Translations under genes and position numbers: made by a program
DNA from: Ilyomonas limi
GTDB taxonomy: Bacteria; Bacteroidota; Bacteroidia; Chitinophagales; Chitinophagaceae
Assembly: GCF_005233845.1 (NCBI RefSeq)
Contig: NZ_SZQL01000010.1
Location: 1 to 64,000 of the forward strand
DNA length: 64,000 nt
Direction of reading: 5' to 3'
The notes under the pieces: model-generated
Told to the model about the DNA's origin: nothing
Seen by the model: the letters and a program-made list of their open reading frames with translations, nothing else
Databases searched by the model: none
Shown here: one piece after another, positions 56,342 to 64,000 of the stretch
Layout of the letters: every line of letters starts with the position of its first letter
Numbering within the stretch: position 1 is the stretch's first letter

Positions 56342-56907
56342 GCTTCCAACTCCTCCTGACCGTTGATGTATTTTTGTAATAAATGACGTGCTTTCCACAG
56401 GTTAGACTTAGACGTGCCAACCGATATACCCAACGCGTTTGCTATTTCCTGGTGGCTCAAACCATCAATTACATACATATTAAACACAGCCCTGTACACG
56501 GGAGGTAACTTTTTTATTTGAACAATAATTTCTTTATATAACAGCAACTGGTCTGCATTATCACTTTTATCAGTGTCTTCCCACACCGCCCCCGGAATCA
56601 ATCCTGCTTCTGGAAGCATTTCATTTTTACGCAGCGCATCTATCGCACAATTAATCATTATTTTCCGTATCCATCCCATTAGCTTCGGTTCCAGAAATGC
56701 ATCGTCTTCTGCACTAAACCTGTCAAAGTGTATAAAGAGCTTTACAAAACCATCATTTACCACATCCACAGCTTTCTCGTAACGATAGATGTACCTGAAA
56801 ACAATCTTTAATGCATAACCGTAATACGCTTCGTAAAGTATCTTCTGACACTTTGATTCATGCTTTATACATGCTTGTATTACTTTGCTGAGGTCTTTCA
56901 AACTCAA
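56335..56907 (-). CDS. ECF-type RNA polymerase sigma factor
   Basis: 190 residues. Region 2 (FRYIYRYEKAVDVVNDGFVKLF) and region 4 with HTH (LPPVYRAVFNMYVIDGLSHQE and the following helix) are clear; no extra domain. ECF factors redirect RNA polymerase in response to an envelope or metabolic signal, usually via an anti-sigma protein. The next gene, overlapping by 7 bases, is the obvious candidate partner. No FecR-type gene is present. Confidence 0.88.
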   Translation of the reverse strand: MSLKDLSKVIQACIKHESKCQKILYEAYYGYALKIVFRYIYRYEKAVDVVNDGFVKLFIHFDRFSAEDDAFLEPKLMGWIRKIMINCAIDALRKNEMLPEAGLIPGAVWEDTDKSDNADQLLLYKEIIVQIKKLPPVYRAVFNMYVIDGLSHQEIANALGISVGTSKSNLWKARHLLQKYINGQEELEAC

Positions 56908-57216
56908 TGGGGACGGCTTTTGTAGGTAAGTACGAATGACTGTAATAATGGTTGCCTTAACAATAAAAATAAAATTACAAAAATGAGTTTACAATAATGA
57001 GGTTTCCTGATTATTTTGGATCATGATTTTTCTGATTTTTTGCTGATAAGCTGATAGAAGCCGCTACGTACTTCTGCGATCAGACGCCTATTGCTCTGCG
57101 GTGAAAAACGGACTCGTTTAAAAGCTCAATTCTTATTATACCCTTCGTATCATTAAAAAGAAAAAACACCGCGAGGTGTTTTTATACTATTCTTTACAAT
57201 AAGATGATTGAAATAC
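56908..57216. other. intergenic region with the fur terminator
   Basis: 309 bases. The hairpin aaaaacacc (57162-57170) / ggtgttttt (57175-57183) with a 4-nt loop terminates the SCO1-Fur operon. No other feature was recognised. Confidence 0.75.
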
Positions 57217-57645
57217 TTAAGCACATTGATTGCATTTGCCACTGGCTAACACATCTACCTGGCGCAGCTTAAAACCGTTAGGCAATTGCACCTGTGGAAT
57301 AGCGGTATGTTGCAGGCAAAAGGTAGCGCCACATACATCGCATACAAAATGGACATGCTCATCATGGTGATGACCAGCACTGCATTCATCTTGGCACAAT
57401 GCATAACGCACTGCATTATCTGCCGATGGAATGGTGTGAATAATACCTTTTTCTACAAAAGTCTGCAACGTGCGATAAACGGTTACGCGGTCAAACTGGT
57501 CGCTGCTCAGTTTTTCTATATCGGCATGTGCCAGGGCATTGTTGCTTTCCAGAAATAATTGCAATATGCGCCTGCGGCTATCGGTAAGGCTTAGCCCGCT
57601 TTTCTTTAAAATATTAGTTATTCCCTCTTTCATAAAGCAACACAT
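57217..57645 (-). CDS. Fur-family transcriptional regulator
   Basis: 138-142 residues (starts MCCFMKEG or MKEGITNILKK). Winged-helix N-terminus (SRRRILQLFLES, DIEKLSSDQFDRVTVYRTLQTFVEKG) and metal-binding C-terminal domain with GHHHDEHVHFVCDVCG, CLQH and a terminal CNQC zinc site. It could be Zur, Fur or PerR; residues alone do not decide. The first ATG overlaps the SCO1 stop (TAATG). A palindrome with Fur-box geometry lies in the divergent promoter region at 58368-58384. Confidence 0.85.
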   Translation of the reverse strand: MCCFMKEGITNILKKSGLSLTDSRRRILQLFLESNNALAHADIEKLSSDQFDRVTVYRTLQTFVEKGIIHTIPSADNAVRYALCQDECSAGHHHDEHVHFVCDVCGATFCLQHTAIPQVQLPNGFKLRQVDVLASGKCNQCA

Positions 57646-58304
57646 TAAGGATTATTGGTAAACATACCATTTACAAAATGGGTGTTGGTTTCCGGCTCGT
57701 TCAACAGCGTGTTAATATCGCTTTCCAACTGCTTTAAGTCCGACGTTTTCAGCCCGTCGTAAATCTGCCCGCGCACATTACCATTTTTGTCAACGAGTGC
57801 AAAAAACTGCGTATGCAAAAACTGGTCGTCAATATTTTTTACACTGTTTTTAGGATCATCCAGCAAATAGCTGTTGCGTGCCTGTTGGTAAAGGCTGTCT
57901 TTGCGTCCCGTAAGAAAAACCCATTTATGAGTATCTACCTTCATCTTTTCTGCATATTTCAGTAGCGTAGCGGCAGAGTCTGTTTCGGGGTCGCTGGTGT
58001 GCGATACAATCATAAAATCGGGTTGATCTTTAAACGCCTCATATACTTTCTTCATATTGCCGTTCATGCGTGGACAGATGCCTTTGCAGGTGGTAAAAAA
58101 ATAATTCACTACACACACTTTTCCCTGCATGTCCTTATCTGTAAACGTTTTTCCATTCTCGGCAGTAAAAGAAAATGGTTGTACAGCCGATAGCGTTGGC
58201 AGGCTTGTTTTCCAGTTATCGGTGCCCCAAAAAACAAAAAAGAGAAACAATGCAATCAGACCTGCAAAAAATAAGCTGTAGGTCAATAGTTTTTTGCGCT
58301 TCAT
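57645..58304 (-). CDS. SCO1/SenC family protein
   Basis: 219 residues with an N-terminal membrane anchor (LLTYSLFFAGLIALFLFFVFW). Thioredoxin-like fold with the copper-binding CxxxC (NYFFTTCKGICPRMN) and a His in FLHTQFFALVDKNG. SCO proteins deliver copper to the CuA centre of cytochrome oxidase or act as thiol reductases. It is translationally coupled to the Fur-family gene, suggesting metal-responsive control. Confidence 0.9.
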   Translation of the reverse strand: MKRKKLLTYSLFFAGLIALFLFFVFWGTDNWKTSLPTLSAVQPFSFTAENGKTFTDKDMQGKVCVVNYFFTTCKGICPRMNGNMKKVYEAFKDQPDFMIVSHTSDPETDSAATLLKYAEKMKVDTHKWVFLTGRKDSLYQQARNSYLLDDPKNSVKNIDDQFLHTQFFALVDKNGNVRGQIYDGLKTSDLKQLESDINTLLNEPETNTHFVNGMFTNNP

Positions 58305-58309
58305 AACCT

Positions 58310-58342
58310 CAAAGTTACACCACTTGTGTAGCAGTTTTGCAA
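58310..58342 (-). promoter_or_regulatory. SCO1-Fur operon promoter
   Basis: Read on the minus strand, TTG (58342-58340) and TAACTTTG (58317-58310) with 22 bases between fit the Bacteroidota -33/-7 pattern, immediately upstream of the SCO1 ATG at 58304. Confidence 0.65.
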
Positions 58343-58367
58343 TGCTAACATTCTATTAGAAAAATAT

Positions 58368-58384
58368 TTGCAACTCTGTTGCAA
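58368..58384. promoter_or_regulatory. perfect 17-bp palindrome TTGCAAC-TCT-GTTGCAA (Fur-family operator candidate)
   Basis: 7-bp arms with a 3-nt centre, lying between the divergent SCO1-Fur and MerC-like genes and 20 bases before a TACATTTG -7 box (58404-58411). The position covers the -33 region of the MerC-like promoter. A partial second copy, ttgcaatg, lies near 58338-58345. Confidence 0.6.
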
Positions 58385-58415
58385 AATACTGCACTGCCTG
58401 CTTTACATTTGCAGT

Positions 58416-58802
58416 ATGCGTTTGAAGTTAAACTGGGATGTACTTGGTATTTCTGCTTCGATAGCCTGTGCTATCCATTGCGCGGTGCTGCCGCTGGTAC
58501 TTACCAGCCTGCCTGTTTTTGGCGTGGAAATTATAGATAATGCCGGCTTCGAAATTGTAATGATAATGATTGCTGCCGCTGTTGGTGTTTATTCATTGTA
58601 TCATGGTTATAAAAAACACCATCGCCAGCTTACGCCTTTATTTATTTTTACTTTCGGCATCCTGTTTTTATGCGCCAAGCAAGTGTGGCACGAGCAGCAG
58701 CTATGGTTGTTGCCACCAGCAGTATTCTTTATTGTAACGGCACATTATTTTAATTACCGCAGTTGCAAAAAAGCGGCGCATTGCCATGTGGAAAACGTCT
58801 GA
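58416..58802 (+). CDS. MerC-like metal-transport membrane protein
   Basis: 128 residues from ATG 58416 (MRLKLNWDVLGISASIACAIHC); the frame extending to 58368 is probably untranslated. Four membrane helices and a cysteine pair (ACAIHC) in the first helix match the MerC family. The C-terminus is Cys/His-rich (YRSCKKAAHCHVENV). The predicted -7 box ends 5 bases before the ATG, so the transcript would be nearly leaderless. Divergent arrangement with a Fur-family regulator and the palindrome point to metal homeostasis. Confidence 0.75.
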   Translation: MRLKLNWDVLGISASIACAIHCAVLPLVLTSLPVFGVEIIDNAGFEIVMIMIAAAVGVYSLYHGYKKHHRQLTPLFIFTFGILFLCAKQVWHEQQLWLLPPAVFFIVTAHYFNYRSCKKAAHCHVENV

Positions 58803-58871
58803 GCCTGTATTTATGAGATTAACAGGATAAATAGGTATGCGGATATTTGTTATTTTCCTTTCTACATACGT

Positions 58872-60416
58872 TCATCCAATTGTATAGCTGATATTGCCGT
58901 CTTTTTCATCTTTCAACTGGATACCTAAAGCACCCAATTCATTTCTTATTCTATCACTCAGGGTATAGTCTTTCTTTTGCCGTGCTTCTTTGCGCAGGTT
59001 AATCATCAGTTCGATGATGCCGTTGAGTTGTGTATTGTTGTGTTGCTGAATGCTTTGCAGTCCCAGTATATCTTCAACATATATTTTCATTTGCTGCTGT
59101 AGCAACTGCAATGTGGAAGTGCTAATGGTATCTGCAGCTATGTGCTTGTCTTTAATGCCATTAATAATGGGCACCAGCTCAAACATATTGGCTAATACTT
59201 TAGCCGTGTTAAAATCATCATTAATAAATTCTTCAAACTCGTTTACGAGCTTTACAATTTTAACATCCAAATTTTCTTCAGTTGACGGTTGCTGGTTAAC
59301 AGTTGACTTTTCATTGTTTTTATCTGTCATCTGTCCGCTGTCGTTTGTCAACTTATTTAAGTTTTCATACGCTTCCCACAAACGTTTCAAGCCTTTGTCG
59401 GCTGCTTTTAATGCATCATTACTAAAATCGAGCGTAGAGCGATAATGCGTTTGCAAAATAAAAAACTTAATAGTCATGGGATGATAAGCCTGGTCGAGCA
59501 TTGGATGATTGCCGGTAAACAGCTCGCTTAACTTAATGACGTTATTATAGCTCTTACCCATCTTTTTACCATTGATGGTAATCATGTTGTTGTGCATCCA
59601 ATACTTGGCCAGTATTCTGCCATTGCATACTGCACTCTGTGCTATCTCGGCTTCGTGGTGCGGAAACTGCAAGTCCATACCACCGCCATGAATATCAAAC
59701 TGGTCGCCCAAATACTTTTGGCTCATTGCCGAGCACTCAATATGCCAGCCGGGAAAGCCTTCACCCCAGGGACTTGGCCACCGCATGATGTGTTCCGGCG
59801 GCGCATTTTTCCACAAAGCGAAGTCAGTTTTATTTCTTTTTTCTTCCTGGTTGTCCAGCTCGCGCGTGGTTTCCAGCATTTCTTCCAATACACGACCACT
59901 TAAAATACCATACGGTAGCCCTTTTTGTGCAAATACTTCATTATACTTTTTTACATCAAAATAAACCGAGCCGTTTACTACATACGCAAAACCGTCTTCA
60001 ATAATCTTTTTAATCATTTCTATCTGCTCTACAATATGCCCGGTTGCAGTCGGCTCTATGCTCGGGCGCAACGTATTAAACCGCTCAAATGCCCAATGAA
60101 ACAAGTTGGTATATTTTTGTACCAGTTCCATGGGCTCCAGCTTTTCTATAACGGCTTTTTTGCTTATTTTATCTTCGGCTTCGCGACCTTCTTCCTCAAA
60201 GTGGCCGGCATCGGTGATGTTGCGCACATAACGTACTTTGTATCCTAAGTGCATGAGATAGCGGTACACTACATCGAACGTAATATAAGGTCGCGCATGG
60301 CCTAAATGGCTTTCACCGCTTACAGTTGGTCCGCACACATACATGCCTGCATATCCGGGAATTAAGGACTCAAATACTTCTTTGCGGCGGGTTAAAGAAT
60401 TATATACTTTAAGCAT
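58872..60416 (-). CDS. cysS: cysteine-tRNA ligase
   Basis: 514 residues. HIGH-like motif ([21 protein letters not shown]), zinc ligands including Cys in [15 protein letters not shown]-like [11 protein letters not shown], and a C-terminal DALR-type helical domain. The enzyme charges tRNA-Cys. Between NLNKLTNDS and [15 protein letters not shown] sits an unusual polar insertion of ~25 residues ([21 protein letters not shown]). Its DNA (about 59266-59350) consists of short repeated words, including cagttgac at 59279-59286 and again at 59300-59307. It looks like an in-frame captured interspersed repeat in a loop. Confidence 0.95.
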   Translation of the reverse strand: MLKVYNSLTRRKEVFESLIPGYAGMYVCGPTVSGESHLGHARPYITFDVVYRYLMHLGYKVRYVRNITDAGHFEEEGREAEDKISKKAVIEKLEPMELVQKYTNLFHWAFERFNTLRPSIEPTATGHIVEQIEMIKKIIEDGFAYVVNGSVYFDVKKYNEVFAQKGLPYGILSGRVLEEMLETTRELDNQEEKRNKTDFALWKNAPPEHIMRWPSPWGEGFPGWHIECSAMSQKYLGDQFDIHGGGMDLQFPHHEAEIAQSAVCNGRILAKYWMHNNMITINGKKMGKSYNNVIKLSELFTGNHPMLDQAYHPMTIKFFILQTHYRSTLDFSNDALKAADKGLKRLWEAYENLNKLTNDSGQMTDKNNEKSTVNQQPSTEENLDVKIVKLVNEFEEFINDDFNTAKVLANMFELVPIINGIKDKHIAADTISTSTLQLLQQQMKIYVEDILGLQSIQQHNNTQLNGIIELMINLRKEARQKKDYTLSDRIRNELGALGIQLKDEKDGNISYTIG

Positions 60417-60562
60417 AGCGCGAAGATAAAAGGAGATTAGGTAAAGGGAAATTTAATTATGAAAGGCACAAGATTTAAAGGATAAGGAAAAGACCTGAGA
60501 ACAAAACAAAAAACGAGACTAGAGGTATATATTTTAAGACTCCAATATTCAGGACCCAACGC

Positions 60563-61789
60563 TTACTTCTTGCTACCCGAAGCTTGCTGTTTACTGCTTG
60601 TATCTTGAACCTTGTAGCTTATATCTTGAATCTTGTTTCTTCTACCAGTCTTTTTCTTCAAACTTATATCTGTTACCAGCATCGAATGGTCGCTTAAATC
60701 TTCGTCCACCATATCAAACTGGTGAATATTGAAAGTAGTATCGGGTAAAATATAATCTATACGCAGGGTAGGAGCCAGCGCATTAAAACTTTTGCCAATG
60801 CCAAAACCCTTGGCTAAAAAAGCATCCCGCCGCAAGCCGCGGATACGAAAATAGGTGTAAGAATTGGGCACATCATTAAAATCGCCGCACATAATAGAAG
60901 AGTACTTACATTGGCTAAGTGCTTCGCGCACTACATCAGCCTGCTCGCCACGCCGCTGAAAGGCATATTTCATTTTGGTGATGATGTTTTTAGAAGCTTC
61001 CAGTGCTTCTTTGTTTTGCTCTTTAATGCGGTCCATGTCTTCATAATCACTGCTGGTAAATTTAAAAGATTGCAGGTGCGAGGTAAAGAGGCGAACCGTA
61101 TCGCCATTTAACAAAACATCAGCATAAATGAGGCTTTCCACACTGCCATGCGGGTAGGGAATTCTGGCTGAATTAATGATGGGATATTTCGAAAAAATAA
61201 TAGAACCATACTGGTAATAGCCATCATTTTTATTTACATCTTTCGCAAAATAATAATGCGGGTATTTATCCGAAAACAACCCGATGTTGTTAGCCTCTTC
61301 GCCTTGCCTGGTAGAATGGTTAAATTCCTGTAAACAAATAATATCAGGATCCAGTTTTAAAATAGCGCCGGCTATTTCGGTACGGTTGTGCTTGCGTATG
61401 TCGCTGCTATTGCTCAGTCCGTACATATTGCCCACATTCCAGTCCACAATACGGATGGCTGAATCACTTTTTGCTTCCACAAAATCCTGCATTGGGTGCA
61501 TGGCAAATAATACACTTATCTGCTTGTAACCAATCAGCAATGTAATAAGCGGAATGAGTGCCAGGCGGGGCTTGGCAATGAGCCAGAAAATAACAGCAAA
61601 GATGAGCAGCGTAGCCTGATAGGGAAAGGTTAAGCCTAAAAAGCCGATAAACCACCATGTAGCCGGGTTGAGATACGGCAACAGGCACGAAATTAAATAA
61701 GTAATGCAGCAAAGAATAGTGATAAAGCTGCATACTTTTCTAACCAGTTTTCTTACTAAGCTGCCTGCCATACCGTAAATGTAAGACAA
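60563..61789 (-). CDS. membrane-anchored endonuclease/exonuclease/phosphatase family protein (1)
   Basis: 408 residues. Three N-terminal membrane helices (to ~90) precede an EEP domain: IRIVDWNVGNMYG, DPDIICLQEFNHS (metal-binding Glu), YGSIIFSKYPIINSARIPY, SSIMCGDFNDVPNSYTYF and DYILPDTTF / SDHSMLVTDI (catalytic Asp-His). The family cleaves phosphodiesters in DNA or lipids; Bacteroidota copies like this are uncharacterised. The last 24 residues are a three-unit heptad repeat (KIQDISY/KVQDTSS/KQQASGS). Paired with a paralogue 13 bases upstream. Confidence 0.85.
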   Translation of the reverse strand: MSYIYGMAGSLVRKLVRKVCSFITILCCITYLISCLLPYLNPATWWFIGFLGLTFPYQATLLIFAVIFWLIAKPRLALIPLITLLIGYKQISVLFAMHPMQDFVEAKSDSAIRIVDWNVGNMYGLSNSSDIRKHNRTEIAGAILKLDPDIICLQEFNHSTRQGEEANNIGLFSDKYPHYYFAKDVNKNDGYYQYGSIIFSKYPIINSARIPYPHGSVESLIYADVLLNGDTVRLFTSHLQSFKFTSSDYEDMDRIKEQNKEALEASKNIITKMKYAFQRRGEQADVVREALSQCKYSSIMCGDFNDVPNSYTYFRIRGLRRDAFLAKGFGIGKSFNALAPTLRIDYILPDTTFNIHQFDMVDEDLSDHSMLVTDISLKKKTGRRNKIQDISYKVQDTSSKQQASGSKK

Positions 61790-61802
61790 TCAAAGTGTTT
61801 AT

Positions 61803-62924
61803 TTACTGCTTCCAGCAAACATCTGTTACTACGGCATAATGGTCTGATAATTTTCGCTCTGCCACCTTGCATTGCAGCACCTCAAAAGCAGTATCGGCAA
61901 AGCATACATCTATGCGCAGTGTTGGTGCTATTTTATAAAAAGTATTACCAATTCCATTGCCATTTTTAAGAAAAGCATCCTGCCGGTCGCCTTTCAAAAT
62001 GCGATAAGGATAAGAAGTAGGTACTGTATTCATATCGCCACAATAAATTACCGGGTAAGAACTGGTATCCAGCACGTTGCGGATAATGGTTGCCTCGCGC
62101 TGATGCTCTACCTCGGTATTGCGCATTCTTTGCTGAACATTATCTTTATAAGAATATAACTTCTTCATCATGTGGCGCTCGCCACCGTCGTAGCCATAAT
62201 CCGACTCTGGAAAAAGAAAAAAGGAGAATAAATGTGCCGTAGCTACGCGTACTCTTTTGCCTTGCAGCATCACATCGGCATACAACATACTCTCGTTGCG
62301 GCCGTCGTATGTAAAATGTATTTGCCCTGAATCTACAAATGGTGTTTTGCTGCAAATCGCAACACCCTGGTACAGCGTTGCCCATGGAGTTTTGGTGATC
62401 CGGTCGTTGGATTGAAGAATGTACTTATACCCGAGCGAATCCAGTTCTTTTCTTACACTGGCAAGTTTTGGATTGCCCACCAATGTATTGTATTCCTGCA
62501 GGCACAATACATTGGGGTTGTAGCCTGTAATCATTTCCAGCATTTCTTTTCTGGTCTCGCCTTTATGAGAAGACAGGGGATGGGCATTTATAAAATCAGC
62601 CACATTCCAGGTAAGGACACGCAAAGTATTCCTTTCTTTAGCAGCATTCCAATGGCTGCCCGGAGATACAGCTATTGTTTGGGATAAATTATATAATCCA
62701 ATTACGAGCAATGTCAGTAAAACATAACCCAATTTTTTATGGATGAACAGGCTGATAACAGCCAAAATTATCATGGCTGCAAACAGGTAAGGAAAGGCAA
62801 TAGCAAAAAATATGATATAGCTAAAAACGGCAGGCGGTATAAATCTGCTGCAGGCTGCAATAAGGAAGATTACTGAAAAAACAGAACAAAACAGTATCCA
62901 GCAAACCTTTAAAAAATGCTTCAT
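61803..62924 (-). CDS. membrane-anchored endonuclease/exonuclease/phosphatase family protein (2)
   Basis: 373 residues, paralogue of the next gene. Three N-terminal helices (SYIIFFAIAFPYLFAAMIILAV) and an EEP domain with RVLTWNVADFI, NVLCLQEYNTL, YCGDMNTVPTSYPYRI, and SDHYAVVTDVCW at the C-terminus. Metal-dependent phosphodiesterase active site is complete. It begins 12 bases after the pseudo-rhomboid gene, so the two EEP genes and the two rhomboid genes probably form one operon. Confidence 0.85.
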   Translation of the reverse strand: MKHFLKVCWILFCSVFSVIFLIAACSRFIPPAVFSYIIFFAIAFPYLFAAMIILAVISLFIHKKLGYVLLTLLVIGLYNLSQTIAVSPGSHWNAAKERNTLRVLTWNVADFINAHPLSSHKGETRKEMLEMITGYNPNVLCLQEYNTLVGNPKLASVRKELDSLGYKYILQSNDRITKTPWATLYQGVAICSKTPFVDSGQIHFTYDGRNESMLYADVMLQGKRVRVATAHLFSFFLFPESDYGYDGGERHMMKKLYSYKDNVQQRMRNTEVEHQREATIIRNVLDTSSYPVIYCGDMNTVPTSYPYRILKGDRQDAFLKNGNGIGNTFYKIAPTLRIDVCFADTAFEVLQCKVAERKLSDHYAVVTDVCWKQ

Positions 62925-62936
62925 TATAAAGGTTTA

Positions 62937-63863
62937 TCAAAAATCTTCTTTGCTGGCTTTTTTCAAAAATTCTTTCTCGTCATTGCTCAGGGAGGAGTAA
63001 CCATCTTCGTTTATTTTATCCAGTATTTCATCCAGCCGCTGCTGTGAAAAACGGGACATTTTTTCAAACGGTTTTTTGGTTGTTTTATAAAATATCTGCT
63101 GTTTGATGGATGGTTTATTGTATTTTTTATCTGGATTGCACAGGTCGTTTACCCAGTTGGCGAGGCTTATCATCCATGCACCCGGGTCTCTGCCTTTTTG
63201 CAATTGTTTTACATACAAATAACCCACGCCTGCACCAGCTAAGTGTGCTACCGCTGTGCCTGCATTGCCACTTGCAACAGTAGCATAATCAAATGCAACA
63301 AAAATAAGCGTAAGCACCCACAGTGGTATGCCGCCGTTGAGCATGGGCAGCAGCCGGTAGTTGGGTGCAAAAGTAGTGGTAGCTACGGCAATAGTCATTA
63401 CAGCAGTGCCGCCGCCAATCATAGGGTGTACCGCGCCAATATTTGCACGTAAAGCGGGGAAAGCATAAAAAGTAAGTACAAAAAACAAGGCGCCTGCCAG
63501 TCCGCCGTAGATGTACAACGGAATAATTTTTTTGTTGCCGGTAAGGTCTTGCAGTATATAGCCAAATCCCCACAGCCATAGTAAGGTGCTGATAAGCCCC
63601 CATACACTATCGTGGGTAATCATATAGGTAAAAATGGTCCAAGGACGGGCAAACAGTTTGCCTGCCTGCGCGGGCAGCGTAATCCAATCGAGCACCTGTG
63701 TATAAAACTGAGGCAAGCCACCGGCATCGGCTAAAACATAAATGATTTTTATAAAACTAATCAGCACAAAAACAACCGCATTAATGACGATGAGCCACAC
63801 CAATGCATTATTGTCGGCGCCCAGCAAAATAGAATTCCGTCTGTTCTGTTGCATCACACCCAT
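62937..63863 (-). CDS. rhomboid-like membrane protein lacking the catalytic serine
   Basis: 308 residues, six membrane helices and a soluble C-terminal tail (~215-308, SRFSQQRLDEILDKINEDGYSSLSNDEKEFLKKAS, as in DUF6576-type tails). In active rhomboids the fourth helix carries GASxG; here the site reads MIGGGTAVMTIAV, with Gly where the nucleophilic Ser should be. The helix-six His is kept (AHLAGAGVGYLY). It is therefore probably an inactive rhomboid that may bind, not cut, membrane substrates. It lies 54 bases after another rhomboid gene, which retains its HLGGA motif. Confidence 0.85.
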   Translation of the reverse strand: MGVMQQNRRNSILLGADNNALVWLIVINAVVFVLISFIKIIYVLADAGGLPQFYTQVLDWITLPAQAGKLFARPWTIFTYMITHDSVWGLISTLLWLWGFGYILQDLTGNKKIIPLYIYGGLAGALFFVLTFYAFPALRANIGAVHPMIGGGTAVMTIAVATTTFAPNYRLLPMLNGGIPLWVLTLIFVAFDYATVASGNAGTAVAHLAGAGVGYLYVKQLQKGRDPGAWMISLANWVNDLCNPDKKYNKPSIKQQIFYKTTKKPFEKMSRFSQQRLDEILDKINEDGYSSLSNDEKEFLKKASKEDF

Positions 63864-63917
63864 AAATATATAAAGTTTTCAAAATTGCTTATTAAATGTC
63901 GGAAATCCTGTTAAGTT

Positions 63918-64000
63918 TTAATAAAAATTCCGGCGGTTATTTTTATTCCAGAAATATACTAAAATAAATCCAACCAATGCACCGCCAAGATGCGCCACGT
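63918..64000 (-). CDS. rhomboid protease, C-terminal end (partial, runs off the window)
   Basis: The last 27 codons read VAHLGGALVGFILVYFWNKN..., the catalytic-His helix of a rhomboid, then a stop at 63918-63920. The 5' part, including the Ser helix, lies beyond the window. It is probably the active partner of the neighbouring pseudo-rhomboid. Confidence 0.75.
   Translation of the reverse strand, partial: VAHLGGALVGFILVYFWNKNNRRNFY

Overview
The window is chromosomal DNA of a Bacteroidota bacterium, most likely of the order Chitinophagales (family Chitinophagaceae or a close relative). The signs are type IX secretion C-terminal domain remnants, Bacteroidota promoter boxes of the TAnnTTTG type, DUF5777 and Gmad2 family proteins, a secreted GH29/GH20 enzyme set, and start sites without strong Shine-Dalgarno sequences. 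This placement is inferred from family content; no marker gene was searched.

Layout. (1) 1-17.7 kb is a decayed accessory region. It holds an EF-hand protein, an IS5-type transposase with an in-frame amber codon, a frameshifted GH43 remnant, and a compact four-gene operon (2936-8215, minus strand). That operon encodes a small protein resembling the N-terminal domain of NAL1/trypsin-like proteases, a gingipain-type (C25-like) peptidase, a TPR-CHAT peptidase and a one-helix membrane protein. Next come about 2 kb without intact genes (IS5-derived MITE, 121-bp tandem duplication), a cupin, a T9SS sorting-domain fragment, a prpBCD methylcitrate operon, a 3' fragment of nrdA and a broken IS3-type element. 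The right border is the 3' end of mnmE. The last 18 bp of mnmE recur at 9691-9708 with matching flanks, as expected for attachment sites of integrative elements that use the mnmE 3' end. (2) 17.7-35.3 kb is core chromosome: mnmE, lpdA, smc, a STAS protein, clpC, a HAD phosphatase, a response regulator, and rpoC without rpoB beside it. (3) 35.4-45.5 kb is a minus-strand glycan-degradation cluster: GH20 hexosaminidase, three GH29 fucosidases and a clan GH-D-like hydrolase. (4) 45.8-52.3 kb holds scattered housekeeping genes: ung, tRNA-Arg(TCT), PhyH, alpha/beta hydrolase, RibD-C reductase, CaCA antiporter and a Gmad2 lipoprotein. (5) 52.6-56.9 kb is a six-gene unit headed by an ECF sigma factor: membrane/porin-like protein, OB-fold protein, cytochrome-like lipoprotein, YceI and DUF5777. 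(6) 57.2-64 kb holds a SCO1-Fur operon divergent from a MerC-like gene with a perfect palindrome between them, cysS with a repeat-like insertion, two exonuclease/endonuclease/phosphatase-family membrane proteins, and two tandem rhomboids, one of which lacks the catalytic serine.

The best candidate for an undescribed system is the 2936-8215 operon. Two different caspase-fold (clan CD) peptidases are co-transcribed with a small adaptor-like protein and a small membrane protein, in a mobile-element-rich setting. A proteolytic cascade in defence or cell death is plausible, but it is inference from domain content and context.
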